Translations under genes and position numbers: made by a program
The notes under the pieces: model-generated
What the model was told of the DNA's origin: nothing
Databases searched by the model: none
What the model saw: only the letters and a program-made list of their open reading frames with translations
Source: Pseudobdellovibrio exovorus JSS
GTDB taxonomy: Bacteria > Bdellovibrionota > Bdellovibrionia > Bdellovibrionales > Bdellovibrionaceae
Length of the DNA stretch: 64,000 nt
Direction: 5' to 3'
Assembly (NCBI RefSeq): GCF_000348725.1
Contig: NC_020813.1
Span: 186,001-250,000 of the forward strand
Shown: piece after piece, positions 49,955 to 59,649 of the stretch
Numbering within the stretch: position 1 is the stretch's first letter
Layout: every line of letters begins with the position of its first letter

Positions 49955-50863
49955 ATGACGACACAAAAGCTAACCCCGTGGGGCCCAGAAGAAAAAGCCG
50001 AATGGTTGAAGCAGCAGACGATTAAACGCTCTTACCACGATGATGTTTTGACACAAATTGAAAAGCTAAAAGCGGATAACAGTTTGGATGTCATTCAATA
50101 CGGAGCACTTTCGTATAATCCTGAACGCTATCCTCTGTACATGGTGAAGTCGCGCCACTTTGATCCGAATAAAAAAACAATTCTGATCACCGGAGGTGTG
50201 CATGGTTATGAAACCAGCGGTGTTCATGGAGCTTTAGCCTTTATGCAAGATGAAGTGAAAAAATACGCTCAGGACTTTAACTTTGTCTGCTTCCCGTGTG
50301 TGAGTCCTTGGGGTTACGAAACAATCAATCGTTGGAATCCATCGGCGATTGATCCGAATCGCTCGTTTCGTCCGGACAGCCCAGCAGAAGAGTGCCGTTT
50401 TTTTCTAGAGGCCGCTAACTCGTTAAAAGTAAATTATCTGGCCCACTTTGATTTGCACGAAACCACAGACACCGACAACACGATCTTTCGCCCGATGTTG
50501 GCAAAGAGGGATGGAAAACCTGAAGAGGATCTTTCTGAAATTCCGGATGGCTTCTATCTTGTCGGCGATACGGCGAATCCACAGCCCGAGTTTCAAAAGG
50601 CGATTATTGATCGGGTACGAAAAGTAACTCATATTGCTCAAGCCGACAAAGATGGCAACTTGATAGGAGACCGCGCAGTGCAAGAGGGTGTGGTTAATTA
50701 TGATAAAAAGAAATTATTTTTATGCGGTGGGTTTTCAAATGCTCCGTATATCACGACAACTGAAGTTTATCCAGACAGTCCACGGGCTACAGATGCAATT
50801 TGTATTTTAGCTCAGGTCGAAGCTCTTAAGGGCGGTTTAGATTTTCTACTTCAACAAAGATAA
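49955..50863 (+). CDS. M14 family metallocarboxypeptidase
   Basis: 302 aa, no signal peptide. GGVHGYETSGVHG holds the zinc-binding HxxE, DPNRSF carries the substrate-binding Arg, and the third zinc His is in FDLHETTD. The rest, including DAICILAQVEAL, follows the M14 fold. It may trim peptides or murein peptides in the cytoplasm. Zinc ligands are intact. Confidence 0.88.
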   Translation: MTTQKLTPWGPEEKAEWLKQQTIKRSYHDDVLTQIEKLKADNSLDVIQYGALSYNPERYPLYMVKSRHFDPNKKTILITGGVHGYETSGVHGALAFMQDEVKKYAQDFNFVCFPCVSPWGYETINRWNPSAIDPNRSFRPDSPAEECRFFLEAANSLKVNYLAHFDLHETTDTDNTIFRPMLAKRDGKPEEDLSEIPDGFYLVGDTANPQPEFQKAIIDRVRKVTHIAQADKDGNLIGDRAVQEGVVNYDKKKLFLCGGFSNAPYITTTEVYPDSPRATDAICILAQVEALKGGLDFLLQQR

Positions 50864-50885
50864 ACTCTTGCGGCATACTCATTCT

Positions 50886-51521
50886 ATGAAACAAAAAATA
50901 GCGATACTAGGTGCTTTAATTGGGTGGTTTGCCGTCATTGGTCAGTATTGGATTATGATTGAAAATCCGGTAGCGCGGGATGGGACTACCTTATCTTACT
51001 TTGAAATCACCATTCGCTTTTTCAGTTATTTTACCATGTTAACGAATACCCTAGTGGCCTTGGTGTTAACGGCCCATGCTGTGACCTCTTCCAAGCTTTC
51101 ATTCTTTCGTATGCAAGGAATGGCCACGGCAGTCTCGGTTTACATTTTGATTGTGGCGTTGGTGTATCAGTTGGTTTTGCGCCAGACGTGGTCACCGACC
51201 GGACTTCAGCGAGTAGTAGATGAGCTTTTGCATTCCGTGATGCCAGTGTTCTTTTTAGTATTCTGGTTCAAGTACGCGGCGAAGCCAGCTCTTCGGTGGT
51301 CACAGATTCCGAAGTGGTTAATCTTTCCATTTGTCTATATGATTTGTGTGCTCGTGCGTGGTTTGCTGTCGGGTTTCTATCCCTACTTTTTTATTGATGC
51401 CACGAAATTGCCAGTAGTGAGTCTGGTGATCAACATTGCTGTTTTGATCAGTTTGTTTGCCGTGTTCGGATTACTATTTGTTTTTATTTCAAAACAAATA
51501 GGGGATAGATTAAAAAATTAA
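50886..51521 (+). CDS. Pr6Pr family integral membrane protein
   Basis: 211 aa from the ATG at 50886; an in-frame TTG at 50868 is less likely. Six membrane segments, with FEITIRFFSYFTMLTNTLVA in the second as the Pr6Pr hallmark. The role of the family is not established. It follows the carboxypeptidase gene and may share its transcript. The 320 bases after its stop are AT-rich and hold no gene. Confidence 0.85.
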   Translation: MKQKIAILGALIGWFAVIGQYWIMIENPVARDGTTLSYFEITIRFFSYFTMLTNTLVALVLTAHAVTSSKLSFFRMQGMATAVSVYILIVALVYQLVLRQTWSPTGLQRVVDELLHSVMPVFFLVFWFKYAAKPALRWSQIPKWLIFPFVYMICVLVRGLLSGFYPYFFIDATKLPVVSLVINIAVLISLFAVFGLLFVFISKQIGDRLKN

Positions 51522-51843
51522 CCTTTAATTTTGCAACGTGCCAACTCGACCAACGCAGTGATTTTAAGCAAATAGACAAATACATTTCTGCCCCATTTAA
51601 ACAAATATTTGGGGCGTTAATCCTAAAAATAAATTCTAAAATGACTCCTAAAATAAATTAAAAAATCTATATCTAGAGCCTTCTTTAAGTTTTTCATTTG
51701 GAAAATCAAAATTTAAAAAATTAAACGCGCATGCTAAGACCTGTTGGTCATCTATTTGCATTTTCAGCTCTTTAGATAGATTTCAAAGAAATTTGGAACA
51801 TAGGGAAATGTATGCAAACAAAAAGAAACACAAAGGAGAATGT

Positions 51844-52281
51844 ATGAAAAAAAATCAAAACTCAAAGAAGTTAGCTATGGCCGTTCTAGCATTAGCTTCA
51901 ATGGTAGGAATGACTGCCTGCTCAAATAGTGGAGCCCGCGACAACACCATGGTACGTCAGTATAATGATCCAGCAGTCGATCACGACTACCATCACGTGC
52001 ATCCGACCACCCATTCTGCAACTTATCACAATCGCAATGTGACAGCTCAGGATCAAGGTGCTTCCGAAGCTGATATCCGAACAACACAGAGTATTCGTCA
52101 ACGTATCATCAACCAAGACAGTCTTTCTTTCGCAGCTAAGAATGTAAAAGTGATTACGATTGATGGTGAAGTCATTCTAAAAGGGCCAGTTGAAAATATG
52201 GCTGAAAGAAACAGAATTGAATCTATTGCCAAAGATGTCGCGGGTCGTACACGTGTGAAAAATGAAATCACGATAAAATAG
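51844..52281 (+). CDS. BON-domain lipoprotein
   Basis: 145 aa from the ATG at 51844, with AAAGGAG upstream. The signal has the lipobox GMTACS. A His-rich linker (DHDYHHVHPTTHSATYHN) precedes a BON domain (about 80-145: TTQSIRQRIINQDSLSFAAK, then VKVITIDGEVILKGPVENMA). BON domains bind membranes or polymers and occur in osmotic-shock proteins such as OsmY. A paralogue is at 52976. Confidence 0.88.
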   Translation: MKKNQNSKKLAMAVLALASMVGMTACSNSGARDNTMVRQYNDPAVDHDYHHVHPTTHSATYHNRNVTAQDQGASEADIRTTQSIRQRIINQDSLSFAAKNVKVITIDGEVILKGPVENMAERNRIESIAKDVAGRTRVKNEITIK

Positions 52282-52323
52282 AAACAACCAAACAGTTTTA
52301 AACAAATAGGTAAGGAGACCACA

Positions 52324-52908
52324 ATGGCAAAAAAATTAGAACAAGATGACAAAAAAGCAGTATTTGGAATTTATCCCAGCCGCTCGGCTTTAGAAGCCGG
52401 AGTGAATCGCTTGAAAGCCGATGGATTTTTCAGTGCAGATATCTCGGTTTTAATGCCGAATAAAGAGGGATCGCAGAAGTTTGCACATGACAATTCAACA
52501 AAAGCTCCAGAAGGAGCCACTACCGGAGCTGGGGCCGGCTTAGTTGTCGGCGGCGCGCTGGGCTGGTTAGTGGGAATAGGTTCTTTAGCCATTCCAGGTG
52601 TTGGCCCATTGATCGCAGCAGGTCCTATCGTGGCTCTGTTAGCAGGTGCTGGAACGGGAGCCGCTGTGGGTGGTATCGCCGGAGGCTTAGTCGGTTTTGG
52701 TATTCCCGAATACGAAGCCAAACGCTATGCCGGATATATTAATGATGGTGGAATTCTTTTATCAGTTCATACCAGCAATGCGGATGAAATCAAAAAAGCT
52801 AAAATGATTTTAGAGCAAACAGGCGCTACGGATATTTCAACAAATGATGAAGTGAACAATAAAAGCGTAAAAGAAACCAGAGCTGAAAAAGATAGAACAC
52901 GCGTTTAA
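52324..52908 (+). CDS. Stress protein with glycine-zipper core
   Basis: 194 aa. The N-terminus (VFGIYPSRSALEAGVNRLKA DGF) matches the ferredoxin-like YflT/general stress domain. A long Gly/Ala-rich zone (about 60-125) with GxxxG repeats forms two membrane-inserting helices. The C-terminal part (YINDGGILLSVHTSNADEIK KAKMILEQTG) is a second ferredoxin-like half. It is transcribed between two BON genes, with AAGGAG before the ATG. Confidence 0.82.
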   Translation: MAKKLEQDDKKAVFGIYPSRSALEAGVNRLKADGFFSADISVLMPNKEGSQKFAHDNSTKAPEGATTGAGAGLVVGGALGWLVGIGSLAIPGVGPLIAAGPIVALLAGAGTGAAVGGIAGGLVGFGIPEYEAKRYAGYINDGGILLSVHTSNADEIKKAKMILEQTGATDISTNDEVNNKSVKETRAEKDRTRV

Positions 52909-52975
52909 AAGTTAAAAACACAAAGAAGCGGATCTTTATTCTTGATAAAAACCGACGTTTACAAAGGAGTTTTCA

Positions 52976-53392
52976 ATGAAAAGAAATCAAAAATCCGTTG
53001 TTTCTGTATTAGTTGTGATAATGGCCGCGTTACTTTTTTTTATTTCGTGTGAAAGAAAAGACGTAGCAAATACAATCCCAAGTGTCATCAGTGACACCGA
53101 CAGTGGCTATGAGACCACAAACATCAATAATGTCAACGCGAACCAAGGAACGATGACTCAGATTCAAGACACCTCTGCTCAGGATGATAGAATCACGCAA
53201 AGTATTCGTCAGCAGATAGCAAGTCAGAACACCTCTGCATTTACTCAAGATGTCAGTGTGAGCACTACAAATGGTATGGTTGTCTTAAGAGGCTCAGTGA
53301 AGACAATGGATGAAAAAAACAGGATTGAAGGTATCGCCAGAGGCGTTGCTGGTACAAATAGAGTTATCAGTGAGATAACTGTGGCAAGATGA
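52976..53392 (+). CDS. BON-domain lipoprotein, second copy
   Basis: 138 aa, AAAGGAG before the ATG. The signal has the lipobox LFFISC. A Asn/Thr-rich linker is followed by a BON domain (ITQSIRQQIASQNTSAFTQD, then VSTTNGMVVLRGSVKTMDEK), closely like that at 51844. Both proteins would be lipid-anchored in the periplasm. A terminator follows. Confidence 0.88.
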   Translation: MKRNQKSVVSVLVVIMAALLFFISCERKDVANTIPSVISDTDSGYETTNINNVNANQGTMTQIQDTSAQDDRITQSIRQQIASQNTSAFTQDVSVSTTNGMVVLRGSVKTMDEKNRIEGIARGVAGTNRVISEITVAR

Positions 53393-53412
53393 AAAAGTAT
53401 AGAGCCGGATTT

Positions 53413-53437
53413 GGGGTAGAAATACCCCTGATTTTTT
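53413..53437 (+). terminator. Intrinsic terminator
   Basis: GGGGTA (53413-53418) pairs with TACCCC (53423-53428) across GAAA, followed by TGATTTTTT. It ends the BON / stress / BON cluster. Confidence 0.8.
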
Positions 53438-53668
53438 GTGAAGAATTTATATGGTGAGTATGAATTTTTATTCGCATCAGAATAATTTTTTTTAACTCTA
53501 CAGGTGATGGCGAACCTAGCTTCTTTGAGTGATGTTATTTCAACAAATTTTTTTAACATAAAAAAATCAATTCATAATTAGGATATAGTGGACATGTGTT
53601 GTTGTACTCCATGGATCAATGTGCGACTAATCAGTGCCCTAAACATGAGGAACCATTAACGGCCGCAT

Positions 53669-56047
53669 GTGAAAGTCAAAATGAAAAAAATGAATTTTAA
53701 AAAAATATTTGAAAACTTTCCCGGATCAATTGCCGTGTTAAGCGGAAGAGATTTAATATTTCAATATGCTAATGATGAGTTTAAAAACATGTATGGAAAT
53801 AGAAAGCTTGTCGGGAAAACATTTAAAGATGCCTTCCCAGAGTGTATTGAACAAGGATTGGAAATAAAATTAAAAAAAGTTTTTTTGACAGGTAAAAAAT
53901 TTTCAGAAAAAGAATCTATTGTAAAAATAGTTGATCCAACTGGTGTAAATTCGACATCTCGTTATTACAATTACTCATGTTCACGTATAGAAGATGAAAA
54001 TGGGAATTCTCAAAGTATATTTCTTCATTCTGCCGATGTAACAAAAAGTGTGCAAGATCGGGAAAAAATGAAAAAGTATATGCAGGAGCTGTCGCATACA
54101 CAAAATCTTTTGACTGAGGCTTTGAACGTTGGAAAGCTAGGGTTTTGTGAATGGCGTTACCAGTCAGGTATCACTTTTAGTGATCACTTAGTAAAACAGT
54201 GGAATATTCCCAAACAGACAATGTCTGTTGAAGAAACCTTAAGATATTTGCCGAATGAGGATCGTCGAAAGTTGAGTGCTGAGCTTTGGAAAATCGAAGA
54301 CAGTGGGAAGCAAATATCCTGTGAATTTAAATTTAAGCATCCGATCACCCAGCAACTGATATGGGTGGCTGCTGAAGGAGAGCCAACTTTTGATCAGGAA
54401 GGACGTTTAATCCGAATCTTTGGAACAGCATTGGATATCACTAAAAGAAAATGTGTAGAAATTAAATTGTCAGAAGCCAGTGAACGCCTGCAAAAAGCGG
54501 TGTCGGTTGCGAAAGTAGGTTTTTTTACTTGGGATATCCAAACGGATACCATTACTTATAATGAACAAATGCGCGAAAGTTTAGGTCTTATCAAGCCGGT
54601 ACTGAATTATGCAGATTGCTATGCTTGTATCATACCAGAAGATCTTCCTAAGATTGATGTAGAAGTTCAGGCTGCGCTACGTGGTAACCGGAACTTCCAT
54701 CTTCCTTTTCGAGTTATACGACCTTTGGATAAAAAGACGGTGTGGATTGATGTGCAGGCGGAAGTGACTTGTGATTTATCAGGAAACCCTATACGTCTTT
54801 TTGGTACCACAGTGGATATCACAACACAAAAGGTATTCGAGAAAAAGCTACAAGAAGCTCGTATAGAAGCAGATAAAGCAAATAGTGCAAAAAGTGCGTT
54901 TTTAGCGAACATGAGTCATGAAATTCGAACTCCTCTTGGAGCGATTATGGGATTTTCTCAGGTCCTTACAAACGAAAAAAATAACGCAGATGAAACGCAA
55001 CGACTGGTTTCGGTTATTAGTAAAAACTCAGCACATCTTTTGCAAATTATTGATGATATTTTGGATATCTCGAAAGTGGAAGCCGGAAAAATGCTGATAG
55101 AACATATTGAATTTTCTTTACCGGAACTGATTATGGATATCCAGACAGCCATGGAGTTTAAAGCCAAACATAAAGGCATAGATTTTAGATTAAAAATTCC
55201 TACCTTGATACCCAACTTGATTATTTCGGACCCTACGCGGATACGTCAGATTCTGATTAATGTGATTGGTAATGGAATTAAATTTACCGAACGAGGTTAT
55301 GTTGAATTAACAGTTACTTTCAAAGATTCATATCTTGAGTTTTTAGTGTCAGATACAGGTTGTGGACTTTCCCAACCTCAGGCTAAAAAACTTTTCAAAG
55401 CTTTTACTCAGGCGGATATATCGACAACGCGGAAGTTCGGAGGAACAGGCCTTGGGTTGATTCTGACTCGTAAAATTTCAGAAGCTATGGGAGGGACATT
55501 TAAACTCCAGCAAAGTACTTTAAATAAAGGGAGTCAATTTGTTGCTACGATAAAAGTAGATTTGCCAGTCCAAGCAAAAATGATTTATGGTAAGGCTTTA
55601 AAGTTTGTTTCTCATCCAACATCACCTCATTCGACAGAGGGTATTCTTAAAGATATGAAGATACTTGTGGTGGAGGACTCTGAAGACAATCAAGAGTTGT
55701 TTCAGTTATTGCTGGAACGCGCAGGTGCTTCAGTAGATATAGCCTGCAATGGCCTTGAGGGTGTTGAAAAGGCTTTGGGGAAAAAATTCGATGTGGTTTT
55801 AATGGACGTACAGATGCCAGAAATGGATGGGCACGAAGCTACACAAAAATTACGCGAAATGAATTATAAAACACCGATTGTGGCACTGACTGCCCATGCG
55901 ATGAAAGAAGAACGTGAACGAGCGCGACTTTCGGGATTTAGCGATTATTTGACTAAACCTGTACTACGCGCTCAATTGATTGAAATGGTAGCGAAGTTCC
56001 GCCCTTCAAAAGGAAAAACAGAAATAGCGCAACTTTCTTTGTTATAA
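53669..56047 (+). CDS. Hybrid sensor histidine kinase with PAS domains
   Basis: 792 aa, no membrane segment, so cytosolic. Three PAS domains (about 10-130, 150-265 and 275-390), then HisKA with the phospho-acceptor in ANMSHEIRTPLGAI (near 420), HATPase_c with N-box DPTRIRQILINVIGNGIKFT, DTGCGLS and GGTGLGLI, and a receiver domain (about 660-775) with the acceptor Asp in VVLMDVQMPEMDG. It probably phosphorylates itself and passes the signal through a separate Hpt protein. Start is unsure: GTG at 53669 or ATGs at 53681 and 53690. No response regulator is adjacent. Confidence 0.93.
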   Translation: MKVKMKKMNFKKIFENFPGSIAVLSGRDLIFQYANDEFKNMYGNRKLVGKTFKDAFPECIEQGLEIKLKKVFLTGKKFSEKESIVKIVDPTGVNSTSRYYNYSCSRIEDENGNSQSIFLHSADVTKSVQDREKMKKYMQELSHTQNLLTEALNVGKLGFCEWRYQSGITFSDHLVKQWNIPKQTMSVEETLRYLPNEDRRKLSAELWKIEDSGKQISCEFKFKHPITQQLIWVAAEGEPTFDQEGRLIRIFGTALDITKRKCVEIKLSEASERLQKAVSVAKVGFFTWDIQTDTITYNEQMRESLGLIKPVLNYADCYACIIPEDLPKIDVEVQAALRGNRNFHLPFRVIRPLDKKTVWIDVQAEVTCDLSGNPIRLFGTTVDITTQKVFEKKLQEARIEADKANSAKSAFLANMSHEIRTPLGAIMGFSQVLTNEKNNADETQRLVSVISKNSAHLLQIIDDILDISKVEAGKMLIEHIEFSLPELIMDIQTAMEFKAKHKGIDFRLKIPTLIPNLIISDPTRIRQILINVIGNGIKFTERGYVELTVTFKDSYLEFLVSDTGCGLSQPQAKKLFKAFTQADISTTRKFGGTGLGLILTRKISEAMGGTFKLQQSTLNKGSQFVATIKVDLPVQAKMIYGKALKFVSHPTSPHSTEGILKDMKILVVEDSEDNQELFQLLLERAGASVDIACNGLEGVEKALGKKFDVVLMDVQMPEMDGHEATQKLREMNYKTPIVALTAHAMKEERERARLSGFSDYLTKPVLRAQLIEMVAKFRPSKGKTEIAQLSLL

Positions 56048-56186
56048 TCACCTATTAAAGAACAAGATGGATCGATATAAGTTAGGGATAAATTCGATAG
56101 AGGGTTTGGCCTAATATTTGCCTCTATATGACGTATTATTCTTTTTTTTTAAATAAGAAGGAAATATGCCACAAGGAGGAAGTTCA

Positions 56187-57311
56187 ATGAAACGAAATAA
56201 TAAAAAAGTAATCCGTTATGCTGTGGTGGGTATCGGTCATATTGCCCAAGTGGCGATGATTCCGGCATTCCGTCACGCTCAAGAAAACTCTTCCTTGGTG
56301 GCCTTCGTTACTGGAGACATTAAAAAATCTCAGAAAGTCGCAAACGAACATCACCCTGTCACCATCTGTGGCTATGACGAGTACGAGGCGCTACTGGCCT
56401 CTGGTGCAATTGATGCCGTCTACATCGCGTTACCGAATCATATGCATTATGAGTACACAGCCATGGCTTTGAAGGCAGGTATTCATGTCCTGTGTGAAAA
56501 GCCATTTACTTTAGAGGCCAAACAATCTGAACGTCTGATTCAACTATCTGAAAAGTATGGTGCAAAGCTCATGGTGGCCTATCGCTTACATTTCGATCCA
56601 GCCAATTTGAAAGTAGTCGAATATATCAAAGATCGAAAGCTAGGGGAATTGAAGTATTTTACCTCTAGTTTTTCCTTTAAAATTGAAAATTCTGAAAACA
56701 TCCGTCTGCAAAAAAATACAGGTGGTGGTCCTATATGGGATATTGGGATCTACTGTATCAATGCCGCGAGGATGATGTTTCGTGAAGAGCCCACAGAGGT
56801 TTTCGCTTTTGCAGGAGGACAAGGTATGACGAAACTATTTGCCGAAGTTCCTGAAGCGATGACAGTCAGCATGCGTTTTTCAAAAGATCGCTTTGCCACA
56901 TTTACATGTAGTTTTAACACAGAAGCGATTAGTATGTTCGATCTGGTTGGGACGAAAGGACGTGTGCGTTTAGAAGGTGCCTACGAATACGCAGGGAAGC
57001 GTGAACTGTCTTTAATTGTAGACGAAAAGGAAACGAAAAAAACGTTTCCGAAGATGGATCAGTTTGCTCCCGAACTGTTATACTTTTCAGAATGTATTCT
57101 AAAAAACAAAAAACCAGAACCATCAGGCCTTGAAGGCTTGGCTGATGTCAGAATTATCGAGGCCATTTTGCGCTCGGCTGAACAGAAAAAAGCAGTTTCA
57201 CTCAGAGAAAAGCCGATGCTAGAAAAAAAGAAAAAGATAGATCCCAAACAAGCAAAAAGAAAGCCGAGTATAACTTCACCGAAGACACACGGAGTTCAGG
57301 CCCCTCACTAA
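56187..57311 (+). CDS. Gfo/Idh/MocA family oxidoreductase
   Basis: 374 aa from the ATG at 56187, with AAGGAGGA about 10 bases upstream; an ATG at 56166 lacks a site. The Rossmann motif reads [18 protein letters not shown], and [14 protein letters not shown] has the conserved [23 protein letters not shown] carries the usual D-x-G-x-Y substrate part. A basic tail ends the protein. It acts on a sugar or polyol with NAD(P). No sugar operon is adjacent. Confidence 0.9.
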   Translation: MKRNNKKVIRYAVVGIGHIAQVAMIPAFRHAQENSSLVAFVTGDIKKSQKVANEHHPVTICGYDEYEALLASGAIDAVYIALPNHMHYEYTAMALKAGIHVLCEKPFTLEAKQSERLIQLSEKYGAKLMVAYRLHFDPANLKVVEYIKDRKLGELKYFTSSFSFKIENSENIRLQKNTGGGPIWDIGIYCINAARMMFREEPTEVFAFAGGQGMTKLFAEVPEAMTVSMRFSKDRFATFTCSFNTEAISMFDLVGTKGRVRLEGAYEYAGKRELSLIVDEKETKKTFPKMDQFAPELLYFSECILKNKKPEPSGLEGLADVRIIEAILRSAEQKKAVSLREKPMLEKKKKIDPKQAKRKPSITSPKTHGVQAPH

Positions 57312-59047
57312 ACCAGCTCTTCAGCGAAAATCTTTTCTGTGATTTTCCAATATTTGTCCTGCTTTCGTGCAATCACGAAGGCAGGCAATCTGAAAAGTTT
57401 CTGATATTTTAAAACATCCGCTATACTAGTGAACTCTGATGCAAGTTCTGGCAAACGTAAATGAGAACGTAAAAAGTTAATATTAAATTTTTTGATAGCA
57501 GTGGGATTATTAAAGAAAAAGGCCTCACTCACATAGCGAGCATCAAAGTCGTAGTAGCGTACTTCCAAATAACTATTGGAGTTTTTATCTACGCGCTCTT
57601 CAAAGGTGACACGATCCGGAGTCAACACATGGGCATTCTTGGATAATCGGGCTTGTTTCAATTTCGCATCGGCATTGACTAAAACGGCCTTACACTTTTC
57701 ACACTCACGCGCCGTGATGTCATTTTCACAACCACAGGCATGACAAAGTTTTAAACGGAAGCGAAAACCGCAGGGCTTATATTCAAAAGTGTGGGCATCC
57801 TGAGTGGCTCCGCGGCACTTTCTGCCGAAGTGCTCATATACAGTTCCCTCATCGTCGGCGTATCCCCAGAAGTCATTGTGAAATCCGCAGGCAGGGCAGG
57901 GAACCACCACAGGGACAGTATCTTTTCTAGGCCGTCGATCACTGATTTCTGGAGCAAAAATATCATGTCCGATTCCAGTATAATCCAGCACATAACAGTC
58001 TTTTTTATCTTCTGAAAGACGAAGTCCACGTCCCACTATTTGTTGATACAAACTATTCGACTCTGTTGGGCGCAGGATGGCGATCACATCTACATGGGGA
58101 GCATCAAAGCCCGTAGTCAGAACTGAAACGTTGACCAGATATTTGAATTTCTTTTCTTTGAAGTCATTCACAATGCGATCACGTTCACTGATATCCGTAT
58201 CCCCTAAAACCACACGGGAATCCTGCGGTGGTAAATGTGACATGATCTCTTCGGCGTGTTTCACTGTGCTGCTGAAAATCATGACGCCTTTGCGATTGTA
58301 GCGCTCGGTGATGTCGATAATATTTTTGATGATCAGCGGAGTCAGATGCTTTTGACTTTTTAAAACCTCTTCCACTTCTGCGGTGGTATAAGCCCGATCT
58401 TTTTCAGTGAGTTCAGAAAAATCATAACTAGTAACAGGAATATCCACTTTAACTGGGGTTGTTAGAAACTTATTCTTGATCATGTACGACAGGGGTAATT
58501 CATATACACACTGTTTGAAAAAGCGCTTCTTGTCTGTTTTCAGTTCCCCTGTGTGGGAAAATTCGTAAATCCAACCGAGCCCTAGGCGATAGGGAGTCGC
58601 AGTTAAACCTAAAATACAAAGATCAGGATTGCGTTCGCGCAGTTTACTGATGACTCCTTGATATTGGGTATCACTGTCTTCGGCAACGCGGTGGCATTCA
58701 TCGATGACAAGCAGTGAAAAGTTATCGAAGAACTCATCGGGAGCACGAGCCACAGATTGCACACTCCCGAAAATAGCTTTTTGATTCCAATCTTTTTTGC
58801 CTAAGCTGGCTGAAAAAATCCCTGCAGAAAGGCCATAGCTTTTATACTTTTCGTAGTTTTGTTCGACCAGCTCTTTGACATGGGCTAAAACCAGAACGCG
58901 CCCTTTGGCGATGCGAGCCAGCTCTGCGATCACTAAACTTTTTCCAGCTCCGGTCGGTAAAACAATAACAGCCGGATCTTTTCTAACTTGAAAAAATCGA
59001 ATGACGTTATTGACAGCTTGCTGTTGGTAATCGCGAAGTTGGTACAC
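57308..59047 (-). CDS. radD: RadD-type DNA helicase-like repair ATPase
   Basis: 579 aa, close to E. coli RadD (YejH) along its length. [16 protein letters not shown], Walker [37 protein letters not shown], and [32 protein letters not shown] all match. Zinc-type cysteines follow ([26 protein letters not shown]). RadD works with RecA in double-strand break and template-switch repair. It is convergent with the oxidoreductase gene, overlapping by 4 bases. Confidence 0.94.
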   Translation of the reverse strand: MYQLRDYQQQAVNNVIRFFQVRKDPAVIVLPTGAGKSLVIAELARIAKGRVLVLAHVKELVEQNYEKYKSYGLSAGIFSASLGKKDWNQKAIFGSVQSVARAPDEFFDNFSLLVIDECHRVAEDSDTQYQGVISKLRERNPDLCILGLTATPYRLGLGWIYEFSHTGELKTDKKRFFKQCVYELPLSYMIKNKFLTTPVKVDIPVTSYDFSELTEKDRAYTTAEVEEVLKSQKHLTPLIIKNIIDITERYNRKGVMIFSSTVKHAEEIMSHLPPQDSRVVLGDTDISERDRIVNDFKEKKFKYLVNVSVLTTGFDAPHVDVIAILRPTESNSLYQQIVGRGLRLSEDKKDCYVLDYTGIGHDIFAPEISDRRPRKDTVPVVVPCPACGFHNDFWGYADDEGTVYEHFGRKCRGATQDAHTFEYKPCGFRFRLKLCHACGCENDITARECEKCKAVLVNADAKLKQARLSKNAHVLTPDRVTFEERVDKNSNSYLEVRYYDFDARYVSEAFFFNNPTAIKKFNINFLRSHLRLPELASEFTSIADVLKYQKLFRLPAFVIARKQDKYWKITEKIFAEELV

Positions 59048-59110
59048 GCAAGAATAATAGTCTATCCGGCCAGCTTCCTCAACCCTTTCGCGACAAGGTC
59101 ATTGTAAAGC

Positions 59111-59590
59111 TTAGTGATGATGAGCTTTTGATTCCGTCTTCGGCTCAGCACCTGATTTTGCTGCCTCTTCTGACTTAAAAGGTTTTAGTGGCAATTTGTA
59201 CTGGGCCTCCATTTGAGCCTGTACTCCTTCACGTTTTGCTTTTAAAAATAAAATTCCCGTGCGTGGGGTTTTATTGCCCTTAGCTAAGCAATGAAAATGA
59301 TTGTTTCCCATCACATTACATTGAAGCTGAGTGGTCTTTTTGCCAGAAGTGATACGCGCTTGAATTTCAGAGTCTTTAATCGTGGGATTTTTGAAATTCA
59401 TATCTAAAAGGAAAATATGAAAGGAACCATCTTTATCAGGAATCACTTCCGTATGAAAGCTGGCAGGCATTTGTATGTGGCCACCATGGGGACCTTCTTG
59501 ATCTTCTCCGTGAGCTAAAGATTGAGTTCCTGTTAGCACCACACTTGCGAAAAAAGCCAAAACTAACGATAGATTTTTTAAAAAAGACAT
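59111..59590 (-). CDS. His-rich secreted protein, possible metal binder
   Basis: 159 aa. The signal peptide ends near TQSLAHG. The mature protein begins HGEDQEGPHGGHIQMPASFH, with several His, and ends KAHHH. The middle is beta-rich with two Cys. A copper or nickel role is possible, given the His pattern and a PCu(A)C/SCO pair 3 kb away, but there is no proof. No family recognised. Confidence 0.6.
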   Translation of the reverse strand: MSFLKNLSLVLAFFASVVLTGTQSLAHGEDQEGPHGGHIQMPASFHTEVIPDKDGSFHIFLLDMNFKNPTIKDSEIQARITSGKKTTQLQCNVMGNNHFHCLAKGNKTPRTGILFLKAKREGVQAQMEAQYKLPLKPFKSEEAAKSGAEPKTESKAHHH

Positions 59591-59649
59591 AAAGTCCCCC
59601 TATAGGCTATTACGTAGGTTATAAGATATTTGTGACAGAACACATAAAA

